Part shown: positions 36,491 through 44,488 of the stretch, one piece after another
How positions within the stretch are numbered: the stretch's first letter is position 1
Layout of the letters: each line of letters begins with the position of its first letter
NCBI GenBank assembly: GCA_023417775.1
Contig: JAEZEJ010000025.1
Coordinates: 31,097-95,096 of the forward strand
Reading direction: 5' to 3'
Length of the DNA stretch: 64,000 nt
Origin: Actinomycetes bacterium
Lineage (GTDB): Bacteria > Actinomycetota > Actinomycetes > Propionibacteriales > Nocardioidaceae
Made by a program: the position numbers and the translations under genes
The notes under the pieces: generated by a model
Told to the model about the DNA's origin: nothing
Databases searched by the model: none
The model's input: the letters and a program-made list of their open reading frames with translations, nothing else

Positions 36491-36940
36491 ATGGACTGGC
36501 TCGGCGACGACATCTGGCTCACGTGGACGGCGATCGGCGTCGTGCTGTCGGTCGTCGAGATCGCCAGCATGGAGTTCGTCTTCCTGATGTTCGGCGTCGG
36601 CGCCTTCGCCGCGGCCGCCGTGGCGGCGCTCGGCGCCCCGTTCGTGCTGTGCCTGCTGGTCTTCGGCGGCGTATCGGGCAGCATGCTGACCCTCGTGCGC
36701 CCGAAGATGATCCGGCGCATCCACCGCGGTCCCACTTTGCCCTCGGGTCAGCACGGGCTGGTCGGACAGTACGCCACCGTTGACGAGGAGGTCTCCGCCC
36801 ATGCCGGTCAGGTCATGCTCAACGGCCAGCGGTGGACGGCGCGAGCGCTCGACTCCGATATGACCTTCGAACCCGGGACGGAGGTGCTCGTGGTGGCCAT
36901 CGAAGGTCCGATCGCGCGCGTCACCGCCGCCCATCACTGA
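36491..36940 (+). CDS. NfeD family membrane protein
   Basis: A 149-aa short NfeD-like protein: two or three N-terminal helices (WTAIGVVLSVVEIASMEFVF, GAFAAAAVAALGAPF, VLCLLVFGGVSGSML) and a C-terminal OB-fold (GLVGQYATVDEEVSAHAGQV, WTARALDSDMTFEPGTEVLV). These proteins usually partner with an SPFH protein encoded next, as here, and are implicated in membrane microdomain organisation or quality control. Confidence 0.88.
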   Translation: MDWLGDDIWLTWTAIGVVLSVVEIASMEFVFLMFGVGAFAAAAVAALGAPFVLCLLVFGGVSGSMLTLVRPKMIRRIHRGPTLPSGQHGLVGQYATVDEEVSAHAGQVMLNGQRWTARALDSDMTFEPGTEVLVVAIEGPIARVTAAHH

Positions 36941-36953
36941 AAGGAAGAACGAC

Positions 36954-38048
36954 ATGGCCTCCGCCCTCGCCATCTTCGTCGGCCTCGTGGTCCTGCTCCT
37001 CATCGTCGTCGTGTCGATGTCGGTCAAGATCATCCCGCAGAATCACGCGGGCATCGTCGAACGACTCGGCCGCTACCGGACCTCGCTGAGCTCCGGACCG
37101 CATCTGATCATCCCGTTCCTGGATCGCGTGCGGTACCGGGTCGATCAGCGCGAGCAGGTCGTCTCCTTCCCGCCGCAGGGTGTCATCACCGAGGACAACC
37201 TGACGGTCGAGATCGACACCGTCATCTACTTCACGGTCAACGACCCGGTATCGGCCACCTACGAGATCGTCAGCTATATCGACGCCATCCACCAGCTCAC
37301 GATGACCACGGTCCGCAACATCATCGGCGGCATGACGCTCGAGCACACGCTGACCAGCCGCGATCAGATCAACCGCACGCTGGGTGCCGAGCTCGATGCG
37401 GCCACGGCCCGCTGGGGCATCAAGGTCAACCAGGTGGAGCTCAAGAGCATCGATCCGCCGCCGACCATCATCGACGCGATGGAGAAGCAGATGCGCGCCG
37501 ATCGCGACAAGCGCGCGGCGATCCTCACCGCGGAGGGCGAGCGTCAGTCGGCGATCCTGACGGCCGAGGGCGAGAAGCAGTCCTCGATCCTCAAGGCGGA
37601 AGGTGAGAAGCAGTCCTCGATCCTGTCGGCCGAGGGTGAGCGGCAGGCGGCGATCCTGCGGGCCCAGGGTGAGGGCCGGGCCATCGAGACGGTCTTCCAG
37701 GCCATCCACAACGGCAACGCCGATCAGAAGCTGCTCTCCTATCAGTACCTGCAGACCCTGCCGAAGATCGCCGCAGGGGAGAACGCCTCGACCTGGATCA
37801 TCCCGGCCGAACTGACCAAGGCGCTCAACACGCTGGGTGGCGCGATCGGTGATATCCCGGTCGACAGCGGCGGCAGCCGGCGCGAGGTGGACCTCGACGA
37901 GGACATCGTCGACGAGATGCCGGTCGCCAGCGAGGACACCTCCTCGGCGGTCGAGGAGGCCATCAAGGCGGCTCGCCAGGCCGAGTCCCCGGTCGCCCGT
38001 CCCGACGAGGACGAGGGCTCGCCGTCCGAGGGCGACCCCACCGTCTGA
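36954..38048 (+). CDS. SPFH/stomatin-like membrane protein
   Basis: A 364-aa SPFH (stomatin/paraslipin-type) protein. One N-terminal helix (residues 4-24) precedes the SPFH domain (IIPQNHAGIVERLGRY, LIIPFLDRVRYRVDQREQVV). A coiled coil follows with five 11-residue repeats of the type AILTAEGERQS, AILTAEGEKQS, SILKAEGEKQS, SILSAEGERQA, AILRAQGEGRA (about residues 187-243). The C-terminal about 70 residues are acidic and low complexity. Pairs with the preceding NfeD protein. AAGGAAG supplies an SD. Confidence 0.93.
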   Translation: MASALAIFVGLVVLLLIVVVSMSVKIIPQNHAGIVERLGRYRTSLSSGPHLIIPFLDRVRYRVDQREQVVSFPPQGVITEDNLTVEIDTVIYFTVNDPVSATYEIVSYIDAIHQLTMTTVRNIIGGMTLEHTLTSRDQINRTLGAELDAATARWGIKVNQVELKSIDPPPTIIDAMEKQMRADRDKRAAILTAEGERQSAILTAEGEKQSSILKAEGEKQSSILSAEGERQAAILRAQGEGRAIETVFQAIHNGNADQKLLSYQYLQTLPKIAAGENASTWIIPAELTKALNTLGGAIGDIPVDSGGSRREVDLDEDIVDEMPVASEDTSSAVEEAIKAARQAESPVARPDEDEGSPSEGDPTV

Positions 38049-38061
38049 CCCGTTCACCACC

Positions 38062-38201
38062 CGTTGAGTGTTGGGGGGCACCGTTAACGAGCGCTAGCGT
38101 GTGGGGGAGCGTTTGGACTGCCGAATCAGCGTTTCCGGCAGCCGGACGTTCCCCCCGAGGACATCGCTTCGCTCGTCCGGGGAGGTGCCCCCACACTCGA
38201 C
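38062..38201. repeat. Large imperfect inverted-repeat element between SPFH and PEBP genes
   Basis: CGTTGAGTGTTGGGGGGCACC (first 20: CGTTGAGTGTTGGGGGGCAC) at 38062-38082 is mirrored by GGTGCCCCCACACTCGACG at 38183-38201. Inside, ACGAGCGCTAGCG (38088-38100) is mirrored by CGCTTCGCTCGTCC (38165-38178). The inner 38120-38150 segment holds a smaller palindrome around TCCGGCAGCCGGA. It fills the gap between two convergent genes and may terminate both. The right arm (about 38152-38192) is roughly three-quarters identical to the 42-nt insertion in the tpiA leader element. Confidence 0.75.
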
Positions 38202-38211
38202 GGGTTCGGTG

Positions 38212-38739
38212 TCAGTGCTGGTAGGTGCCGTGGAGGATGGCGCGGCCGAGCGTCTTGAAGGCCAGGTTGAAGCCGACCACGGCGGGGGAGACGGAGGCGT
38301 CGACGCCGAGGGACTCCTCCCCGACGGCATGGACCACGAAGTAGTAGCGGTGCACCTGATCTCCCTCCGGCGGCGCCGCTCCCATGAAGTTCAGGCCGCC
38401 TCCGTCGTTGCGGACATGGAAGGCCGAGCCCGGCAGGGACTCGTCGGAGGCGCCCGCCCCGGTGGGCAGCTCCCGGGTGTCGGCGGGCAGGTCCACGGCC
38501 ACCCAGTGCCAGAAGCCCGACACCGTCGGGGCATCGGGATCGAAACAGGTCACGACGAAGGACTTCGTGCCCTCCGGGGGATCGCCCCAGGCCAGATGCG
38601 GCGAGGTGTCTCCCGCCGCATTGACCTGGTCGTCCTTGAGCGGCTGGCCGTCGACGACATCGTCGCTGCGCACCTCGAAGGGGGCCGCGGCCGGGAGGAG
38701 CGGATAGGGATCGGGGGTCACAGGTCGATCAAGGCTCAT
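38212..38739 (-). CDS. YbhB/YbcL family (PEBP, Raf kinase inhibitor-like) protein
   Basis: A 175-aa PEBP-like protein. The ligand-pocket motifs are present: AAGDTSPHLAWGDPPEGTKS, VVTCFDPDAPTVSGFWHWVA and GAAPPEGDQVHRYYFVVHAV. Bacterial members are cytosolic with unknown physiological role. ATG 38739 follows a TAGGCT box by seven bases (leaderless). It is divergent from the SpoU methyltransferase gene. Confidence 0.92.
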   Translation of the reverse strand: MSLDRPVTPDPYPLLPAAAPFEVRSDDVVDGQPLKDDQVNAAGDTSPHLAWGDPPEGTKSFVVTCFDPDAPTVSGFWHWVAVDLPADTRELPTGAGASDESLPGSAFHVRNDGGGLNFMGAAPPEGDQVHRYYFVVHAVGEESLGVDASVSPAVVGFNLAFKTLGRAILHGTYQH

Positions 38740-38746
38740 GGTCCGT

Positions 38747-38752
38747 AGCCTA
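38747..38752 (-). promoter_or_regulatory. -10 box of leaderless PEBP gene
   Basis: TAGGCT on the minus strand, seven bases before ATG 38739; part of the mirrored AGGACACTAG sequence described at 38750-38870. Confidence 0.55.
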
Positions 38753-38870
38753 GTGTCCTGTGCCCGAAGTCCATCACCGCTTTTCGTCGCCTGCGCGGCG
38801 CTCCGCCGCCCGGCGGTGCAACCACTCGGACGATGGCTTTCGGCAACGAACCTCCACCGGAGGACACTAG
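38750..38870. repeat. Mirrored AGGACACTAG sites in a divergent promoter region
   Basis: CTAGTGTCCT (38750-38759) and AGGACACTAG (38861-38870) are exact reverse complements 101 bp apart, one at each promoter of the divergent PEBP and SpoU genes. Weaker symmetry extends inward (CGAAGTCCATC against GATGGCTTTCG). Each copy overlaps the -10 region of its gene, so a shared regulator is possible. Confidence 0.6.
38863..38868 (+). promoter_or_regulatory. -10 box of SpoU methyltransferase gene
   Basis: GACACT, six bases before GTG 38875; it supports that start over the in-frame ATG at 38833. Confidence 0.45.
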
Positions 38871-38874
38871 ATCG

Positions 38875-39681
38875 GTGGCCGAGCTGATTCAGATCGCAGG
38901 AGCGGACGATCCGCGACTGCGCGACTACACCGATCTGCGTGACGTGAGCCTGCGTAAACTCCTCGAGACCGAGCGCGGCCTCTACATCGCCGAGGGCGAG
39001 AAGGTGGTGCGCCGGGCCGTCGAGGCCGGACATCGCCCGCGTTCCTTCCTGCTGGCACCGCGCTGGAGGGATTCGCTGGCCGATGTGCTGGAGGCGAGTG
39101 AGGCCCCCTGCTATCTCCTCGACGAGAAGACGATCGAGCAGGTGACCGGCTTCCATGTGCACCGCGGTGCATTGGCCGCGATGGAACGGCCTGCGCCGTT
39201 GGCACCCGAGACGGTGCTGTCCTCGGCTCGACGGGTGCTCGTCGCCGAGGACCTGGTGGACCACACGAATATCGGCGCGGTGATGCGCAATGTCGCCGCA
39301 CTCGGCTTCGATGCGGTGCTGTTGTCGCCGCGCTGTGCCGATCCGCTCTATCGTCGGTCAGTGAAGGTCGCGATGGGCGCGGTCTTCTCTCTGCCCTATG
39401 CCAGGATCGACGACTGGTACGGCGCGCCCGATCTTCTGCGCGCGCACGGTTTCACCAGCTATGCGATGTCGCTGGCCGCCGATTCCGTGGCGCTGGACGA
39501 GATCGAGCCCGGCGATGACGAGCGTGTCGCGGTGATCGTCGGATCCGAGGGCCCGGGTCTGACCGAACACTGGCAGCGGGCGGCCGACCACCGCGTCACG
39601 ATCCCGATGGCGGCCGGTATCGACTCGCTCAATGTCGCGGCGTCGACCGCGATCGCCTGCTGGCACTTTCGCCCCCGCTGA
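38875..39681 (+). CDS. SpoU/TrmH family RNA 2'-O-methyltransferase
   Basis: A 268-aa SPOUT methyltransferase. The N-terminal substrate-binding part has LRKLLETERGLYIAEGEKVV. The knotted catalytic domain shows DLVDHTNIGAVMRNVAALGFD (motif 1), DPLYRRSVKVAMGAVFSLPY, VIVGSEGPGLTEHW (motif 2) and IPMAAGIDSLNVAASTAIA (motif 3). It methylates ribose in rRNA or tRNA; the precise target is unknown. GTG 38875 is preferred from its -10 box. Confidence 0.93.
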   Translation: MAELIQIAGADDPRLRDYTDLRDVSLRKLLETERGLYIAEGEKVVRRAVEAGHRPRSFLLAPRWRDSLADVLEASEAPCYLLDEKTIEQVTGFHVHRGALAAMERPAPLAPETVLSSARRVLVAEDLVDHTNIGAVMRNVAALGFDAVLLSPRCADPLYRRSVKVAMGAVFSLPYARIDDWYGAPDLLRAHGFTSYAMSLAADSVALDEIEPGDDERVAVIVGSEGPGLTEHWQRAADHRVTIPMAAGIDSLNVAASTAIACWHFRPR

Positions 39682-39709
39682 CCACGGGGTCCCCGAGGTG
39701 CGGGGTGGT

Positions 39710-39724
39710 GGCCTCTTCGAGGCC
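39710..39724. terminator. Short hairpin between SpoU methyltransferase and def
   Basis: GGCCTC (39710-39715), loop TTC, GAGGCC (39719-39724), followed by TTCC, between convergent genes. The remaining 100 bp of the gap shows nothing else. Confidence 0.5.
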
Positions 39725-39784
39725 TTCCGAACGGGCCACAGCCGGCCGAACCTGGGGCCGAGGGGCGTCGGGCGTCGTGCCGGG

Positions 39785-40378
39785 TCAGTCCTCGCGCATG
39801 GGGGAGACAGGCCAGTCGTCGGGGTAGTCCTCGGCCAGGCTGTTGTGCTGCTTGTAGAGCTTCTTGCGGGCGCGGTCGGGAACACGGTCGCCGAAGACCG
39901 TGCCGAAGAGGTGATCCGTCTCGTGCTGCAGGCAACGCGCCAGGAGGCCGGTGCCAGTGAACTCCACCGGCTCGCCGTGGTGGTCGACACCGCGCACCGT
40001 AGCGAGATCCGGCCGGGCGCATTCGGCGAACGCTCCCGGCAGGGACAGGCACCCCTCGTCGGCCGCGTCGAGCTTGCGGTCCTTGCCCTCCGGCAGGGTC
40101 AAGACGGGATTGCAGACCACTCCGGTGACCCGCTCGTGGTCGGCATCGGGGCAGTCGAAGACGAAGACCTTGAGATCGACACCGACCTGGTTGGCCGCCA
40201 GGCCGACCCCCTCCGCCGCGTACATCGTCGCCGCCATGTCCGCCACGAGGGTCGCGAGCTCCTCGTCGAAGTCCGTCACATCACGGAGCTCGTGATGCAT
40301 CACCGGGGTGCCCCAGCGGGTGATGGGGAGGATCTTGCCGCCCTCGGGGAGGGCGCGGGACTGTTCGGCACTGCTCAC
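39785..40378 (-). CDS. def: Peptide deformylase
   Basis: Peptide deformylase (197 aa) removes N-formyl groups from nascent proteins. The three metal-site motifs are GVGLAANQVG, EGCLSLPG (Cys ligand) and HETDHLFG (two His ligands with catalytic Glu); the second is EGCLS and the third HE-x2-H as in active enzymes. GTG 40378 (VSSAEQSRALPEGG) is placed after an AGGAG; the longer open frame contains the divergent promoter. Divergent from the acyl-CoA dehydrogenase operon. Confidence 0.95.
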   Translation of the reverse strand: MSSAEQSRALPEGGKILPITRWGTPVMHHELRDVTDFDEELATLVADMAATMYAAEGVGLAANQVGVDLKVFVFDCPDADHERVTGVVCNPVLTLPEGKDRKLDAADEGCLSLPGAFAECARPDLATVRGVDHHGEPVEFTGTGLLARCLQHETDHLFGTVFGDRVPDRARKKLYKQHNSLAEDYPDDWPVSPMRED

Positions 40379-40439
40379 GAAAAGACTCCTGACGACGGAT
40401 GATCGGCACCACACTATCGACCTCGCCGGGGCCACCTGC

Positions 40440-40468
40440 TTGGCAGTGCACGCTCTTTCAGATACTCT
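40440..40468 (+). promoter_or_regulatory. Promoter of acyl-CoA dehydrogenase operon
   Basis: TTGGCA (40440-40445), 17-bp spacer, TACTCT (40463-40468). About 60 nt of leader precedes the GTG at 40534. Confidence 0.7.
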
Positions 40469-40478
40469 CGGTATGTGA

Positions 40479-40495
40479 AACTGCAAACCGCAGTT
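40479..40495 (+). promoter_or_regulatory. Candidate operator, AACTGC-N5-GCAGTT
   Basis: A perfect 6-bp inverted repeat around AAACC, beginning about 10 bp after the -10 box. Its place at the transcription start suggests a repressor site, for example of a TetR-type fatty acid regulator; no such regulator gene is in the window. Confidence 0.5.
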
Positions 40496-40533
40496 ACCGA
40501 AACCGTCTCTCCATCCCGAACAGGAGCACCGTA

Positions 40534-41841
40534 GTGGCTCGCACCGATCCCATGGGCGTCGGCCTCAAGGTCCTGAACCGGCTCGCGCAGTCGTCGGTCA
40601 TCGATCGCTTCGGCTTGCGCGACGCGACCCAGAAGGTCGTCTACCACGGAGCCCGCAACGGCTTCAAAGCCGCCGGAACCGCCCAGCGCACCTTCACGAA
40701 GGTCCGCGGCGGAGCCCAGGGCAGCCGGCCCTCGACCTCGGGCCCTACCGGCGTCTTCGATCTGACCCCGACCGAGGACCAGCAGATGATGGTCGAGGTC
40801 GTCGAGGAGTTCGCTCGCGAGGTCCTCCGGCCCGGCGCCGAGGACGCCGAGGCGGCGAACGACACGCCCAAGGAGACCCTCGGTCAGACCAACGACTTCG
40901 GCCTGTCGCTCATCAACATCCCCGAGGGGCTCGGCGGACTCTCCCCCGAGCGGTCCGCGGTCACGGGTGTGCTCGTCGCCGAGGCCCTGGCCTCGGGGGA
41001 CATGGGCCAGGCCGTCGCCTGCCTCGCTCCGTCGGCCGTCGCCTCGGCCATCTCGCTGTGGGGTACCGAGGGCCAGCAGCAGACCTATCTCTCGGCCTTC
41101 GCCGGGGACGACGTCCCCGCCGCCGCGCTGGCCGTCAGTGAGCCGCGCGTGCTCTTCGACCCCCTCGTCCTGCAGACCACCGCTCGCCGTTCCGGCGCCG
41201 GCTACACGCTGTCGGGCATCAAGTCGGCGGTCGTGCGGGGGAGCGAGGCAGAAGTCTTCATCGTCGCGGCCGATGTCGAGGGGCGAGGACCGTCGATGGT
41301 GATCGTGGAGGCCGGCGCCGAGGGCGTGCAGGTGGCCGACGATCCCAGCATGGGTCTGCGCGCCGCCGGACTCTCGCGACTCGCGCTGGAGGACGTGCAG
41401 GTGGCCGAGGACGCCGTCCTCGGCACGGCCGATGATTACCGCCAGATGGTGCGTCTCTCCCGGCTCGCGTGGGCGGGTCTGGCGCTCGGGACCGCGAGGA
41501 CGACCCTCGAGTACGTCAAGGAGTACGTCACCTCGCGGGAGGCCTTCGGCGAGCCGGTCGCCTACCGCCAGAGTGTCGCCTTCACGGTCGCCGACATGGC
41601 CATCGAGCTGGAGGGCATGCGGCTGACGACGCTGCGTGCGGCCTCGCGGGTCGATCAGGGGCTGGACGCCTCACGGGAGATCGCCCTGGCGCGCAAGCTG
41701 ACGGCGGAGTACGGCATGAAGATCGGCACCGACGGGGTGCAGATGCTCGGCGGCCACGGCTTCGTCAAGGAACACCCGGTGGAGCGGTGGTATCGCGATC
41801 TGCGCGCCATCGGCGTGATGGAAGGAGCGGTCCTCGTCTGA
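40534..41841 (+). CDS. Acyl-CoA dehydrogenase (FadE-like, first of pair)
   Basis: A 435-aa flavoprotein of the acyl-CoA dehydrogenase family. An extended N-terminus (residues 1-70, basic, helical) precedes the canonical domain starting FDLTPTEDQQMMVEVVEEFA. The middle domain has AALAVSEPRVLFDP; the C-terminal domain has SREAFGEPVAYRQSVAFTVA and GGHGFVKEHPVERWYRDLR. The usual catalytic Glu near the end (YEGT) is replaced here by IGVMEGAVLV. CAGGAG (40521) supplies the SD. The pair resembles the adjacent FadE23/FadE24 genes of mycobacteria. Confidence 0.9.
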   Translation: MARTDPMGVGLKVLNRLAQSSVIDRFGLRDATQKVVYHGARNGFKAAGTAQRTFTKVRGGAQGSRPSTSGPTGVFDLTPTEDQQMMVEVVEEFAREVLRPGAEDAEAANDTPKETLGQTNDFGLSLINIPEGLGGLSPERSAVTGVLVAEALASGDMGQAVACLAPSAVASAISLWGTEGQQQTYLSAFAGDDVPAAALAVSEPRVLFDPLVLQTTARRSGAGYTLSGIKSAVVRGSEAEVFIVAADVEGRGPSMVIVEAGAEGVQVADDPSMGLRAAGLSRLALEDVQVAEDAVLGTADDYRQMVRLSRLAWAGLALGTARTTLEYVKEYVTSREAFGEPVAYRQSVAFTVADMAIELEGMRLTTLRAASRVDQGLDASREIALARKLTAEYGMKIGTDGVQMLGGHGFVKEHPVERWYRDLRAIGVMEGAVLV

Positions 41842-41854
41842 GGGCGACACGATC

Positions 41855-43063
41855 ATGATCAATCTGGAGACTCCCAAGAAGTACCGCGGTTTCGTCAAGC
41901 AGGTCAACGAGGTCGCCACCAACTTCCTGCGCGCCAACTCACGCACCTACGACCTCGCCGAGCACTCCTATCCCAAGGAACTCGACCTCCTCGCCTCGCT
42001 CGTCGACGGCATGAACGAGTCCGGGCAGAGCCAGGGTGCGGGCGCCGCGGGCGTGCGGGTCAAGGACGATGACAAGGGCGGCGTCAAGAACGGCACCAAT
42101 ATGTCCTCGGTGCTGTCGGTCATCGAGATGTGCTGGGGCGATGTCGGCCTGCTGCTGTCCATGCCGCGCCAAGGCCTCGGCAACTCGGCCATCGCCTCGG
42201 TCGCCAACGACGAGCAGCTCGAACGGTTCAAGGACACCTGGGCCGCGATGGCGATCACCGAGCCGAGCTTCGGCTCGGACTCCGCGGCGATCAAGACCAC
42301 CGCGGTCAAGGACGGCGACGAGTACATCCTCAACGGCGAGAAGATCTTCGTCACCTCCGGCGATCGCGCCGACTCGGTCGTCGTGTGGGCGACCCTCGAC
42401 AAGAGCAAGGGCCGAGCGGCGATCAAGTCCTTCGTCGTGCCCAAGTCGCTTCCCGGCATCCGGGTCGAGCGGTTGGAGCACAAGCTCGGCATCCGGGCCT
42501 CGGACACGGCGGTCATCGTGTTGGACGACTGCCGGGTGCCGGCCGCCAATCTGCTCGGCGATCCCGAGATCGACACCTCCAAGGGCTTCGCCGGCGCGAT
42601 GGCCACCTTCGACAACACCCGGCCGCTGGTGGCCGGCATGGCCGTCGGATGCGCCCGGGCGGCCCTCGAGCTCACTCGCGATCTGCTGACCGATGGCGGT
42701 ATCGAGATCGACTACGACCGTCCCGCGCAGTCGCAGTCGGCTGCCGCCGCGACCTTCCTGCAGATGGAGGCCGACTGGGAGGCCGCGCATCTGCTGACGC
42801 TCAGCGCTGCGTGGATGGCCGACAACCGCAAGCCGAACTCGCTGGAGGCCTCGATGGCCAAGGCGAAGGCCGGCCGGGTGGGCAATCAGATCACGTTGCG
42901 CTGCGTCGAGCTGGCCAGCACCCTCGGCTACAGCGAGGTCGAATTCCTGGAGAAGTGGTCGCGGGACTCCAAGATCCTCGACATCTTCGAGGGCACGCAG
43001 CAGATCCAGCAGCTGATCGTGGCGCGCCGTGTGCTGGGGCTGACGAGCTCTCAGCTCAAATAG
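41855..43063 (+). CDS. Acyl-CoA dehydrogenase (FadE-like, second of pair)
   Basis: A 402-aa acyl-CoA dehydrogenase. FAD-binding AAMAITEPSFGSDSAAIKTT and YILNGEKIFVTSGDRADSVV, then ERLEHKLGIRASDTAVIVL, and the C-terminal active-site region KILDIFEGTQQIQQLIVARR, where FEGT carries the likely catalytic Glu. It follows the first dehydrogenase by 13 bp, so a hetero-oligomer is plausible, the second subunit holding the catalytic Glu that the first seems to lack. Confidence 0.93.
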   Translation: MINLETPKKYRGFVKQVNEVATNFLRANSRTYDLAEHSYPKELDLLASLVDGMNESGQSQGAGAAGVRVKDDDKGGVKNGTNMSSVLSVIEMCWGDVGLLLSMPRQGLGNSAIASVANDEQLERFKDTWAAMAITEPSFGSDSAAIKTTAVKDGDEYILNGEKIFVTSGDRADSVVVWATLDKSKGRAAIKSFVVPKSLPGIRVERLEHKLGIRASDTAVIVLDDCRVPAANLLGDPEIDTSKGFAGAMATFDNTRPLVAGMAVGCARAALELTRDLLTDGGIEIDYDRPAQSQSAAAATFLQMEADWEAAHLLTLSAAWMADNRKPNSLEASMAKAKAGRVGNQITLRCVELASTLGYSEVEFLEKWSRDSKILDIFEGTQQIQQLIVARRVLGLTSSQLK

Positions 43064-43086
43064 CGGACGCGCCACCAGAGGCCCAC

Positions 43087-43138
43087 GCTCCTTGGGGAGA
43101 ATCGCCGGTATCAGCGACCACGATCCTCCCCAAGGAGC
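43087..43138 (+). promoter_or_regulatory. Near-perfect 18-bp hairpin masking the SD of the next gene
   Basis: Left arm 43087-43104 and right arm 43121-43138 match at 17 of 18 positions with a 16-nt loop. The right arm ends in CCCCAAGGAGC, so the only SD (AAGGAG, 43132-43137) of the gene starting at 43145 is buried in the stem. It may terminate the fadE operon and also gate translation of the next gene. Confidence 0.75.
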
Positions 43139-43144
43139 TTCTGC

Positions 43145-44473
43145 ATGACCGTCTTCGACAACGGACTGTCGGCTATCCGCCTGACCGATCACGAGCGCGC
43201 CGCGATCCGTGAGCTCTCGGAGTTCGGCCTGTACGAGGCACTGCTGGGGCGTCGCTCGCGGCGGTTCCCCGTCGGCGGCAGCATCCCCGACGGCCCGCTG
43301 GCCTTCACCAGCGGCAAGGAGAGCCGCCCGCTCACCGAGGTGCAACGCGCCCTCGTGCTGGCCACCGTCACCGGTCAGACGGGCTGGCACTTCGGCATCT
43401 CCCGCCATCCGGACTACGCGCCGCAGTTCCCCAACTACAACGGCTCCGCGATCGGCCGCGTCATCCCCTCGGCGGCAGGCTTCCACACCACCGACTTCTT
43501 CTTCACCGACGACTCGGGCACCTACTTCCTGTCCACCCGCGACGAGGTGCTCGACACCGCCTGGCAGAGCGGTTCGCTGGACGACCAGGACGATCTGGAG
43601 GCCGCGCTCAACGCCGTGATCGCCCGCGCCGTGAAGCTCAGCGATGAGCGCCTCCACCTGCCTCGTGAGCAGCCCTATCTCGAGGGGCACAACATCTGGA
43701 TCGCGAACTGGCCGGGCTCGTTGCTGGTCATCCCCGTCGCCGACCTGGCCCAGCAGACACTCCTCAACATCGCCTTCTTCAACCAGAACGGCTACGCGAT
43801 CTACGACGATGTCAACGACCGGCCGATCCCCGGTATCGAGAAGTTCGCCCATCGGCTCCACAACATCGACGAGCCGCAGCCGCTGAGCTTCATCGAGCAG
43901 TACTCACTGGCCGAGGCCAGCGCGGAGCTGATGACCGCCAGCTATGCCGGGCATCTCGCGCTCGGCGGCATGGGCCTCGGCGGTTGGAGCTTCGACGGCA
44001 TCGACCGGATCTCGATGCTCGGCGCTTCCGGCAATCCCGAGGTCCCCGGCCTCGGCTTCCGGTACGACGAGGATCCGCGGTGGTCGATGCCCAATCCGAC
44101 CGGCCGCGAGGGGATCTTCGAGACGTCGACGATCGCCCACCACGGGTCCGCCCGTGCGGTCGTCGAGGCGCTGGTCGAGCGCAAGTTCGGTGCGGGCGGG
44201 CCGTACCACCCGTCGACGCCCGGGCCCTGGCGCGACAACCCGGGGGTGCGCGGGGCGGCGGCGCCTTTCGACGAGGAGTTCGTCGACCTGCTGACGCTGC
44301 AGCTGCAGTACATCGACGACACCTTCGGCAAGTTCCCCGGAACCGTTCCCTCGGTGTGGATCATGAACTACCTGCAGGCCCAGCACCTGGACACCGACTT
44401 CTACGACACGCTCTTCGCACCGGGTGCCTATCTGGCGACCCACGCCCGGGAGCAGGAGCGCTGGCAGAGCTGA
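43145..44473 (+). CDS. Unassigned 442-aa protein, possibly nitroreductase-like
   Basis: I do not recognise this family with confidence. The N-terminal segment LLGRRSRRFPVGG followed by RPLTEVQRALVLATVTGQTG resembles the RRSxRxF plus helix pattern of nitroreductases (flavin fold), and later a long soluble domain with ALGGMGLGGWSFDG, MPNPTGREGIFE and WIMNYLQAQHLDTDFYD. There is no signal peptide or membrane helix. It is rich in aromatic residues. Expression may be controlled by the hairpin covering its SD. Convergent with the zinc alcohol dehydrogenase gene, 15 bp between stops. Confidence 0.7.
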   Translation: MTVFDNGLSAIRLTDHERAAIRELSEFGLYEALLGRRSRRFPVGGSIPDGPLAFTSGKESRPLTEVQRALVLATVTGQTGWHFGISRHPDYAPQFPNYNGSAIGRVIPSAAGFHTTDFFFTDDSGTYFLSTRDEVLDTAWQSGSLDDQDDLEAALNAVIARAVKLSDERLHLPREQPYLEGHNIWIANWPGSLLVIPVADLAQQTLLNIAFFNQNGYAIYDDVNDRPIPGIEKFAHRLHNIDEPQPLSFIEQYSLAEASAELMTASYAGHLALGGMGLGGWSFDGIDRISMLGASGNPEVPGLGFRYDEDPRWSMPNPTGREGIFETSTIAHHGSARAVVEALVERKFGAGGPYHPSTPGPWRDNPGVRGAAAPFDEEFVDLLTLQLQYIDDTFGKFPGTVPSVWIMNYLQAQHLDTDFYDTLFAPGAYLATHAREQERWQS

Positions 44474-44488
44474 CCGCAGCCCGGGCGG

